Shown here piece after piece: positions 1 to 9,403 of a stretch of DNA of 64,000 bases (positions within the stretch are counted from its first letter, which is position 1; every line of letters starts with the position of its first letter). The DNA lies in contig CASHTG010000002.1 of the NCBI GenBank assembly GCA_949357655.1, positions 1,178,001-1,242,000 on the forward strand, given 5' to 3'. A program made the position numbers and the translations under genes. Origin of the DNA: Parascedosporium putredinis (lineage: Eukaryota; Ascomycota; Sordariomycetes; Microascales; Microascaceae). Below the pieces are notes generated by a model. That model had not been told where the DNA came from, made no database searches, and worked only from the letters and a program-made list of their open reading frames with translations.

Positions 1-107
1 CGCCCTGTTTATACATTTTGGGGCAGCCGTTACTTTTCTCCACGCGTTGGATCCGCCGCCCAGAATTCACTTGCTCAAATTTCTAACCCCGGGCCCACTT
101 ATCGCAG

Positions 108-1175
108 GAATCACCACCCCCAGGGCCATCACCGCCACCAACTCCCGCCGCCGCCACTATCGCGGCTGTCCGAAACAACCCAACTCCGGCGTCGCGGCCC
201 CGCCCCATCAAGTCGGGCGAGGTGGTCCCCCATCGTAGGGCACAACCACCACCCTGCGCAAGGCTTTGCCAGACCTGGTGCGCCGCTACCCGTTCAGTCC
301 CCGATCCCCCCGCCCACTACACGCCTGGGCACTTCAAGCCTTCCACTCCGGGCCCCGCGACGCCGTCGCCCGTGCTTCGGCACAATCAAGCAGTCCCTCT
401 CGTGCCCGTCGGATACCAGCAGCAGCACCCACAGCAACACCTGCAGCAACACCCGCAGCAACACCCTCAACAAGGCCACCAGCCACCTGTCGCAATTCGG
501 CCCATCCATCCTGCCCAGCACGCGCCCCCGCCGCAGCAAGGATACCATACGGTCTTTCACCAGCAGTACGCCGGAACCCCAATCCAGCACCATCCGCCAC
601 CAATGCAACAGACCCCGGTCCCTCCCAGCTACGACGGTCACCGCGCACCCATGCCCATTGTGCAACCAAGACCGCCGGTCCAACCCGCTCCTGCTCCCGC
701 CCCCGCCGCGCCCATCGCCACCGGGGCTACCGGCCGGCCGCGGGAGGTTTTCACCCTCGGCGACGAGAAGGACGCGGCCATCCCCGAGGATGTCAAAAAG
801 CTGTATCGCCAAGACGACCAAGGCCACACCTTGTTTTGGACCGTCCCTCCAACTGTCCGAAGCAACGGGGGCCTTTCAGAAGCCAGCACTGGTCTGGGCC
901 ACAGTGTCAGGTACCTTGCCGACCTCGACGAGTGGAGAAAGGAGCGGGAGGCGAAGCGCAAGGCGCGCGACGAGAGGATGGTGGAAGAGGCCAAGCGACG
1001 CAGATCGGAGGAAGGGCCTTCTGTTGATGCTGCCAGGGCCAAGGCCCTTGACGAAACCGCCGAGTATCTCGCCAGCTTCTTCAGACAGCACGCGGACGAC
1101 ACGAAAAAGTTTCGCGAAGAAAGCAACCTCGACAAGTGGGACGCACTGATGGCGGAAGTTCATGGCAAGAATTGA
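108..1175 (+). CDS. Unidentified Gln/Pro-rich protein, C-terminal part (5' end outside window)
   Basis: I do not recognise this protein. The reading starts after a probable intron end (branch-like TTCTAAC at 80-86, acceptor CAG at 105-107) and stops with TGA at 1173-1175. The first two thirds are low complexity: Pro-rich stretches and HPQQ-type repeats (about 418-475). The last ~110 residues look like a real conserved region: an FTLGDEKDAAIPEDVKKLY segment, then LFWTVPP, then a long charged helix rich in Arg, Lys and Glu. Two single-base indels are likely. One is an extra C in the run at 227-231, because the next frame gives a smoother GHNHHPAQGF reading. The other is a missing C near 311-316. 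The Gln-rich and charged-helix make-up would suit a nuclear or chromatin-associated protein, but that is only a guess. Confidence 0.6.
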   Translation, partial: ESPPPGPSPPPTPAAATIAAVRNNPTPASRPRPIKSGEVVPHRRAQPPPCARLCQTWCAATRSVPDPPAHYTPGHFKPSTPGPATPSPVLRHNQAVPLVPVGYQQQHPQQHLQQHPQQHPQQGHQPPVAIRPIHPAQHAPPPQQGYHTVFHQQYAGTPIQHHPPPMQQTPVPPSYDGHRAPMPIVQPRPPVQPAPAPAPAAPIATGATGRPREVFTLGDEKDAAIPEDVKKLYRQDDQGHTLFWTVPPTVRSNGGLSEASTGLGHSVRYLADLDEWRKEREAKRKARDERMVEEAKRRRSEEGPSVDAARAKALDETAEYLASFFRQHADDTKKFREESNLDKWDALMAEVHGKN

Positions 1176-1959
1176 GCCGCCCGTAGTAAGGCTCATTGAG
1201 GCACCGGGGAGGGCGCGATTAACTTCCGGTCTTCTACACCTCGAATGGTTCTCCTGGTAAAAGAATGGGTCTCTCGGCCAGGGATCCGGATTGTTCTTTC
1301 TTCCTTTTTTCTTCTTTAATCTTTAGTTAATGGAGTTGCCCGGCGAGGCGAGGCAAGGGCGCCCAACTGTATTCCGTAGCTTATGTACGAATAAAGCACC
1401 AGATCGGTATAAATCAAGGCATTCGTTCTCTTTATCCAGTTGCAAATGGCAAAACCTCATTTCCAGCAAGCGAACATTATCTATTCTATCGGCGTTTTGG
1501 TTCCCGGTCTATATCATTGTTTAAGTCGAGATCGAATTGTTCTCCCACGCCGAGTCAAGGTAGATGAAGAGATTTTAGAAGCTTGGAAACGAAACTTCGC
1601 GACTCGAGTCATTCAGCACGAGAGCTCCTGGAGCTCCTAAGAGCATCACATCAATATCTCTACATCTTGCATAGTATGAGCGGGCAGACCATATGACGTT
1701 GGCCATGGTCCTCCCAGCCTGAGGTGACGGTGCCACTGGGCAGTGTGAGGCGCGTGATGAGTCACGTGATTTGCAGTTCAGTGAGGTGGATGTGAACCAT
1801 GGGCTCATCCAAACTGTGCAGTCCACCATTGGCCCCTCCACTCAAAAATTCATCTCGCAAACCAACTTCCGCAAAACTACCGAGCATCTGGCGAGGCATC
1901 GGAACCGCCGACAATCAGCCAGAATCAACCCGACCGGCGGACCTTCATCGAATTCCACG
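1176..1959. other. Intergenic: 3' flank of first gene and promoter of the Zn2Cys6 factor
   Basis: No coding potential is recognised on either strand. The right part is the upstream region of the transcription factor and holds an overlapping bZIP/E-box site (separate entry). The short open frames here have no convincing start context or protein character. Confidence 0.6.
1758..1769. promoter_or_regulatory. Overlapping TGAGTCA and TCACGTGA sites
   Basis: The 12 bases read TGAGTCACGTGA. This is an AP-1/Gcn4-type TGASTCA element sharing TCA with a perfect TCACGTGA E-box palindrome. It lies about 190 bp upstream of the transcription factor start codon. Such sites are bound in fungi by bZIP proteins (Cpc1/Gcn4, Yap-type) and by bHLH proteins (Cbf1-like). 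Use in vivo is inferred only. Confidence 0.45.
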
Positions 1960-4521
1960 ATGGCAGACTCACCTCCATCACCCGACCAATATCACGCATA
2001 CGCGAGCAACGGTTTGCAAGTTCTGCAAGCCGCCACAAACGCGCACCAGGCCATTTTTCAGGACAGCCAAACGCAAGACCTGGGCGACCAACACCATGAC
2101 CTCCAGCAAGCCGCGCAGCAGGCGGCCCAGCAGCACCTACAGCAGCAGGAGCATCAGCAGCACGACGAGCAGCAGCAGCAGCAGCAGCAGCAACAGCATG
2201 ACCACCAGCTCGATCAGGACGTAAAAGATATCGCGAGCACGCTACCCGAAACTCCCGGTCACCAGCACCTCGCCATCGCACCCAATCCCCTCGACAGCAG
2301 TCCCGCGCGCATCATTGCGGATCCCGCCGCGCTCGCAGCCGTCGCCGCCGCCGCTGGCGCGCAGGACGCGTTTGGGCACGATGCTCTCACGCAAGAGGCC
2401 CTGGCCCACGAAGCCCTTGCCGCGCGCGCCGCCCAGGATGGTTCGCCGTCTTCCAACCGACAGTCGCGCGATCCAGCCGTGAATCCAAAGTTGACGCGTC
2501 TCTCACGCGCGTGCGATAATTGCTCCCAGCGAAAGTCAAATGCGACGCGATTCGGCCGTGCAAACCGTGCATGGATCTGAACCTAGAGTGCACAAACAAT
2601 CGTGTCGTCAAGCGTCGCGGTCCTCCAAACAAGGCAGTTGAGGCCATCCGCCTCAAGAAGCGGCTAACCGAGGCTGCCGCACAAGACATACTAGCCGGAG
2701 GAGCAATCGCGCAGATAGGGTCATACACAAGCACCACCCCACATTCAGCCGCTCAAGCCCTCGTTTCAATTGCTGGAAACGAGCCCGGCGTTGGCCTTGA
2801 TGGAGAAGCCATCGCGCCGAGGCCCATCCTCGAGGCGCTCGTGGATGACTTTTTCACGTATATACATCCTCTTTGCCCTTTTCCTCACCAGCCTACCTTC
2901 CAAGCCGCTTTCGTCAACCGCGATGACCGGACAGATCCCGAGTTTTTGGCGCTCCTTGCAAGCATGATTGGCGCGCTCGTCTCGTCCTTCCCGCGAACCG
3001 CGCGTGCTCATCTCAAGAGCCAGCAAAGCGTTCACATCTTCCCTCGCGCCATTGTCATGATTGAAAAATGTCGTGATATCGCCCTCGAGGCCCGTGGTGC
3101 CAAGTGGTCTTCCAAGCAGCCCAAATCGCTCAACGACGCGGCGACAAGCTACTTCCTCGCCCTCTCGGCAGGATACACCCTTCAGTTCAACCTCTTCCGT
3201 CTTCATCTAGCCGAGGCTCTGAGTGTGATGAACGAGCTCGGGTTCAACAGGCCTAAGCACCCTGGCGATCTGCCCACATTCGGAAACGATACGTGCGAAA
3301 GGGGCCCGGATAAGCTGCCCTTTAATCACATCAAGGACCAAGTCGGCAAAAAGATTTTCTGGTGTATTTTCCTCGGTGTTAGGTATGTTTTTGCTCGACG
3401 CGAATTCGTTTCTCACAGCCCTTGTAATTATGGTCGTGCAAACAACAAACAAAATTTGTATCAAAGACTAATCATTGAATCTCTTTTTGCACAGGTCCCT
3501 CTTCCAGCTCGGCGCATCACACGCCGGCCTATTCATCTGCCCGCCAACCCCGTCTCAGCCGTATCCCGCGTACCCCGCGAATGCCGACGACAAGGATATT
3601 CAGGCAAACGAAGTCCTAGAGCAGGATCCCACAACCACCACGCTCATGACAGGCTTCCGCATCGCAGCCGACATCTACATGACCATGAACGGCATCGTCA
3701 GCGTGGAAATGGCGTACGGCCTAGACAGTCTTAAGTGGAGCGGCCAGCGGCAGCTGATGAAGGAGGGGCTCGCGGCGGTCAAGACGAGCCTCGACCAACT
3801 CCCCCGAACTCCAGCTCGTCTCCAACGATCAACAGGGCGCGCCTTCCAACGTTTTCGACGATCAGGGCCTCGAGTACGTCCCGCCCGGCAACGCAAACGC
3901 GCAAGGCCCCCACGACGTCCGCCAGTTCATCAAGACCCAGCCTGCGCGCCGGCGGCTCCTCCAGTTGGAGATCCAAAAGGCCAACGTCTTCACCTCCCAG
4001 CTCGCCACCCGCTCGTACTTTGTCGAGCTGTACTTTAGCCGCCGCAACCTGTACGATCCCGATATCCAGCTCCTCGCGGCCAACAGCGAGGCGAGCGACG
4101 AGGAGCGCGAAGAGATGCGCGAGGAGGAGTCAGTGCGCATCATGATGACGCAGGAACGCGATCAAATCATCGACGACCTCTTGCTCGTCCTGGGCGGCAT
4201 CTCTCAGCGCAACCTCGAGCCCAACGGCAATTCCATCATCACCAAGATCCGCCAGGTGGCCTCGACCCTGCTCCAGAGCGCCCCGGTCGCGACCCGCTCT
4301 CCGACACGCACAAGGAAGCGCTCTCGTCCCTCCTCCTCGTCCTCACCCGCCTCGAGAAGACGGGCTCGTCGGGCGCTCCCAACGAGAGCATGACGGACCA
4401 GGAAGAGGAAGAGGAGCTGAGCCACTGGGCTTCCCTCCGCGACTACCAAATGAGGTTTTCGGCCCACGGGGATACGCCGGGCACATCTAGTAGCCGGCCA
4501 ACGCTCGCTGCTACGCCTTGA
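1960..4521 (+). CDS. Zn(II)2Cys6 fungal-specific transcription factor
   Basis: This is a nuclear DNA-binding regulator of roughly 816 residues. The start is the first ATG of the frame (MADSPPSPDQ). The N-terminus is rich in Gln and Ala. The binuclear zinc cluster follows at about residue 190: RACDNCSQRK then VKCDAIRPCKPCMDLNLEC, spacing C-x2-C-x6-C-x5-C-x2-C-x6-C. The linker KRRGPPNK resembles that of sugar-responsive regulators of the AmyR/MAL-activator type. The middle region (LEALVDDFFTYIHPLCPFPHQPTF onward) is a fungal-specific TF domain. There is one intron, 3383-3494 (GTATGT to CACAG). Three frame breaks must be corrected: a base missing at about 2532-2535, inside the zinc cluster between Cys2 and Cys3; an extra C in 3801-3805; and a missing C in 4281-4284. 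With these, the frame runs to TGA at 4519-4521. Its target pathway is unknown. Confidence 0.85.
2168..2190 (+). repeat. (AGC)n trinucleotide run encoding polyglutamine
   Basis: A nearly pure AGC/CAG run lies inside the Gln-rich N-terminal region of the transcription factor, flanked by imperfect CAG and CAC codons (2101-2200). It encodes about nine consecutive Gln. Runs of this kind commonly vary in length between strains. Confidence 0.85.
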
Positions 4522-5195
4522 GCCCCCGGGGCTCTTGTAGTTTTCATCTCTTTTTTCACGTTTCATTCCCGCTTTGTTATCCCAGAATCGAGCGGCCGCA
4601 ACAGGCAAAATTTGTATGTATTATAAAAATGGCGCGATTCTCTACCACATTGGTCACGTTTCTTTTTTCCCTTTCACACACCACTTCGCTGCAAGTGCTC
4701 GTGTCTGTATATCTGATTTATTTGGGTCGAGTTTGGCAACGGGTCCTCAGCGCACTAAAAAGAAAGACTTATTTATCCACAAGGTGAAGGGGAGGGCAGA
4801 CAGGTCGGGTCGGGTCAAGTCTGGTCTGTTATATTCTATATTTATTTCATTGTTACTCCCCTCTTTCCGTCCAACCGTCAAGGCTTCATTTCAAGGCTTC
4901 GTTTCAATAGTTTTACACCCGAAAAGAAATAGGGCTTTCATAAAGCCTAGAGTAATGAGATGCGGGTAACCAAAAACGAGATATAATCCAATGCGCACTT
5001 GAACGGCTGATAGCTCGAATTCGTTCCCATGTGCTATTCCCGTCCAAATAAGGAAATAGCATGCATACATGTAAAGATACAGGCGCGAGGAAACAAGGCA
5101 AAGATGGCAAAAGGGGAGTTCATCACATCCAACTCCTAATCCCCCAACACGCAAAAGGTGCATGATGTATCTTGATCGTGCCGGACACCACGTGC
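4522..5195. other. Intergenic between convergent genes
   Basis: This is the shared 3' flank of the transcription factor (+) and the UsgS-like gene (-). It is relatively A/T-rich, as expected for untranslated 3' ends. No further gene is seen. Confidence 0.6.
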
Positions 5196-6721
5196 TTAAT
5201 TTGATTGTACCCTCAACGAAGCCATGGCCTCCTCGTACGAGGGGAGCTCGCTCAAAGGCGGATCCTCGGATGATGACGCAGCAGTCCCGAGGTCGATGCC
5301 GGTCGACGCCGCCGTAGAGATGGGAGGCGAGGGCGGAGCCGTCTGCAGAGCGTCGAGGTTGGAGAGAGAGGCCCAGGAACTTTTGCTTGTTCTTCCACAC
5401 GGTCTGGCTCTCGGCGAAGCCAGCCTGGCGCTGGGGTGGGGGAGGGGGTCGGTAATTTTTGTGAGGAGGTAGGCGGTGGAAGCCTCGGCAACGCCGTAGA
5501 CGAGGACGCCGACGAGGGGCACGCGGACGAGGACGTTGAAGGCGAGGGCGAAGCCGAAGAGGAGGCCGGCGCGGGCGTGGAACCACTGCTTCTTCTGGGC
5601 CGAGGTGAAGTGGATGCGGGCAAAGTAGGGCTCGAGCAGCTCGCGCATGAGGCTGCGCGTAGAAAAATAGGTCTGCAAGAAGACGACGAGCCAGGCGCGG
5701 GGAGGAAGAGGCCCGCGGCAAAGAGGGCCGAGGCCGGGCCTAAGCCGACGGCGGCGTGGAAGGTGTAGAAGGAGGCGGCGGGCAGGACGAAGCGGCCGAT
5801 GAGGGGCAGGAAGGACAGAGCGTAGACGACGAGGGAGACGAAGCCGCGCTTGGCGAATCGGTAGACGAAGACGGAGATGCGGTCGGCGAGGGAGGTGTTG
5901 TGGGTGGAGCCGTCGGTGAGGCGGTATTGCTTGAGGTTGGGGTAGTAGAGGGGTCGTAGGGAGGCGGGGCGCTCGTTTTTGTGTTTTTGGACGTATGTGA
6001 TGTCGACCCAGCGCAGGGAATCCATGAAGCTAGAAAAGGGCGCCGCCCGAGTGTGAGCCAAGGTGTCCCATGCATGGGACCTAGAGGCCTCAGGCGCGGG
6101 GGAAGGGGGCCGGGGTGACTTACAGATTATCGAGGGTAGGGCTAACGTAGCGCATGAGGACCATGAGGAAGAAGGGCACCTGCAAAACGTATTCGGCAAT
6201 AAAGTCGAGTCCTTGGATCAGGGTATCGTCCCATGTCGCCTCCTGCATGGAGACGAAGAAGGAGAGAAACCAGAGGGAGACCTTGACAAGGAAGATCTAT
6301 AGAGAATGTTAACCTTGAGCTGTGGCGGGTCAGGGACCCTCGCCCGGCCCGGAGAAAACTTGGTTGGCATACAGGAATGGCAATGGCTAGTCGGATCACG
6401 AGGCCAGCGGCCACGGCATAGGCGGCTTGCTTGTAATGCTTGTTGGTGAAGATTTCTTGGTTTTGCAGAGCTCGATTCGCTACATAGGACCGGGTGGGGT
6501 TAGTAACGGCCAGCTAGCCAGCTCGGTTCCGGGTGCGCTTGGCGACGGGAAACGCTAGGCGGATCTCTTAAAAACTTACCACCAACAAAGGTGAGCTGGA
6601 TGCCGCGGATGATGGCATTGAGGTCAAAGTTGGAGATGTCGAATTGGCTCTTGATCGCATCGAGATCGAGGGGCTCCTTTTCGCCCTCCCGTACAGGAGG
6701 ACGCCCACGTTGAGTCGCCAT
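5196..6721 (-). CDS. usgS: UsgS-like multi-pass transmembrane protein
   Basis: This is a fungal membrane protein of about 418 residues, related to the protein annotated UsgS in Aspergillus; its molecular role is unknown. Four exons: 6721-6580, 6479-6373, 6296-6124 and 6029-5196. The introns have GTAAGT or GTATGC donors. The N-terminus (DISNFDLNAIIRGIQLTFVG) leads into amphipathic and hydrophobic segments: NRALQNQEIF, AAYAVAAGLVIRLAIAIP, FLVKVSLWFLSFFVSM and VPFFLMVLMRYVSP. MDSLRWVDITYVQKHK follows, then two further hydrophobic stretches. The tail contains ELPSYEEAMASL, a PSY-type motif. Three frame breaks: GGGG at 5699-5702 (base missing on the coding strand C-run), the G-rich stretch 5433-5448, and 5361-5373. 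The gene is convergent with the transcription factor upstream in the window and divergent from INP1. Confidence 0.8.
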
Positions 6722-9403
6722 GGTCGAGGGAGTTCAGGAATTGGACACGGTTGGATTTACGGCTCGAAGTTGAAGCTAGAGGTAATAGTAGGTTGGTTCT
6801 CTCGGTCACGGCATGCGCTGCGACGAATGCATACGCGGGGCAGCTTGGTTCTTGGTCGAAATCGAGTAGAATAGGCGATTGACAGAGAGAGTACACGTAG
6901 TGGAGGGAGAAAAAAAGAAAACCAAAGGTGACGAGAGCTGACGGGTTTTGCGAGGGTTTTATTATGACATGACAGGTTTTACAGTTTTTAGGATGCAAGC
7001 TCGGAATCGGGGCAGGCGAGCTGACGCAGCCCTGCGTGCAGGAGGAGCAACACGAGGATAAAAAGAGGTGCAAGTGATGACGAAATGGTGCCTTTTCCAG
7101 CTTGGCAACCAAGCCATGCTGAGCCAGCGTTTCTGATGGGGCTGCAGTGGCAGTGGCGGGGTTGGAGTTTTTGCATGTGCTTTGACCCGAAATGGAATCC
7201 AGCTCGAGAGAGCTTGTGCTAGGCGGACTGCATGAGGTATCCAATCAAGGTTATCACTGTCTCTTTATTATGGCTGGTTCCCAGTCAGCCACAATAATAC
7301 ACGATTTAGCTTGCCGCTCGCTTCCATATGGAGACCTACTAAACATTGCGAATTTTCCCCAGGTAACAATCCCCATTGATCTCAATCCACTTGTCGGTGA
7401 ACCCGCCATTGTTGAGGTGGGCCTGGCCTCAAGCAGAGCTGGAGCTTATGGTGGGGAGCTCCCCTATATTAGTTGAGCATCACAATATGACATGGATCCG
7501 TTGATCAACGATGTCCAGGCTTCGCATCCAGAGGCGGACACACGAGAATGCTTAGCCCTAGCTACACGTAGGCCATTAACCACCTCGCCGTACTACCAGA
7601 CGTGAGTTCCTGTCCATCAGGGCATTCGAGCAAATGGACGACTTGGAGCACATTTTAAAGTTTCGATGGCGTACAACCCGACCTGAAAGCAGCACAGCCA
7701 TTCCTTAAATGAGTAGCCCTGGTAGACGTGCCAGAAGGGAAGTGTATGCTTTTGGTAAAAAATAAATCCCATCTAGATCGTACAATAATCACACACGGCA
7801 GTGATGAAGACGGAGAGAGAGCTGGACAGAACTAAGCCGGTTATGTCTTGTCCAAGCGGATCCAATGCTTCACGATGAACGTTTGCGTGCTCTCTCGTAC
7901 ACAAGCCTCTCAAAGCTTCGATTTCTCGCGAACGGAATAATGAAGAAGAAGAGATGGCTTTATTTATCCCTTTCATCGTGCTGCGACCGCCCTGTCAAAC
8001 TTTCTTGAAACGGGTTGCGACGTCTTTCCTGCCCGCATCTGTCGAGGTTTTTCCTTCCCGCTCTGGTCGCATCCACGGGATTCCGTCACTCATCGTGCCA
8101 TTTTCGCCTCCGCCTTTTCTCCAGGTCGCGTGGTCTCCCGGCGCCCTCAACCGACCAGGAGCGGGTACCTGGCGCCTTCAACCAGTTCACGCTCGGTAGT
8201 GCTGCAGCTCTCAGGGGGGCGACAATTGATGGGCCCCATCAGCTTGGATCAGTGGCTGGTTCCAATCAATGCGTACTGAGGTAGACGTGAATGGACCCCA
8301 AGAGGTTGGGGTTGAACCCGCCAGCATAATTAATACAATGGATTAGATCATTCAGATGTAGAATGGATGAATGAAGCAAAGGATACACATCGAACTCAAC
8401 CACTTGACACTTCCTCACCATCCAACGACCAGCGTCGAGGTACCTGGCTTGAGCGACGACTGTGCACTCTCAGCTTGAGGTCACGGTTCGGTTTAGCGGG
8501 CGTGCGTCGGTTCCCAGTAAATTTTCTTCCTTGACCAGTGACCAAAATTCGGTTTTGCTGAGGGTCGCCTCGAAAAGAAAGCTTCACCAAATCAATCCAC
8601 CAGCAACACGCCAAACCCGCGAAACGAAAAAGACAGGAACCAAGGGAATAATTTCCCCTTCCGCTGGCTGCACCAATCCGCCAGAGTACCAAGACCTGCA
8701 CCAACCTGCAGTTTGCATCGAACGGGCAGGACGCAGGAGCAACCAAGCTAACCAAAAATTTCGTCTGCCTGGATCGATTCTGCTACTACCTTTCAGTGCT
8801 GTCTCCCAAATTCTCCAGTCCGTCACGCTGCCACGCCGTCACGCAGTCAACGACGCCATCAATCTCCGCACATACACCTCGAACTTTAGCGCGTGCAATC
8901 CGCGAAAACTTGAACGCCCCTCTCCTCGTCCTCTTGGTAGTTTGCATTTGGGTGGCCCCCTCCCCCTTCAAGTTCCCGCCCACCGACATCACACGCTCAG
9001 GCTCCACAAACTCCAGCGCTTCCCCGTCCTGTCATCGAACCTTCCACCGAGCAGCCGAAAACAGACAGCGTCATTTCCCTCCTAGCGCCCACCCGCACAC
9101 TCTCCTTCGCAAACCCGGAACTCGAAGAGGGCGACGTTGCTCCCCATTATTACTCACATCCCACGACACAAACGCCATCACAAACGACATCGCGAACGCC
9201 GCCGACTTTTTCCCTTCCTCACGCCAGTCTCTATCGTCTAGGTGCCATGACGGATTGAATTCCCGACATCATGGTCCTTGATTCTCTCTCCTGTCCAACA
9301 CCAGCTATTACCTCGATGATAATCTGAGCAATCTTCACCCATCAGACACCCACCGATTCCTAAACAAAACCCCTCGCCACTCGCCTTGGGCGATCCCTTC
9401 ACC
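6722..9403. other. 2.7-kb divergent intergenic region (UsgS-like / INP1)
   Basis: This holds the promoters of two divergently transcribed genes. The longest open frames (for example 8462-9085 + and 6624-7244 -) have no domain-like sequence and no splice-compatible continuation. I treat them as chance frames in C-rich leader DNA. The last ~900 bp before INP1 are pyrimidine-rich, as in long fungal 5' leaders. No RNA gene or repeat is recognised. Confidence 0.55.

Noticed and set aside
6624..7244. 206-codon minus-strand frame overlapping the first UsgS exon
   Set aside because: It runs through the UsgS start region in another frame. The UsgS reading with its introns explains the conserved sequence better.
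8462..9085. 207-codon open frame on the plus strand before INP1
   Set aside because: The sequence is basic and Ser/Pro-rich without domain character, has no splice-compatible continuation, and lies in the C-rich leader region of INP1.
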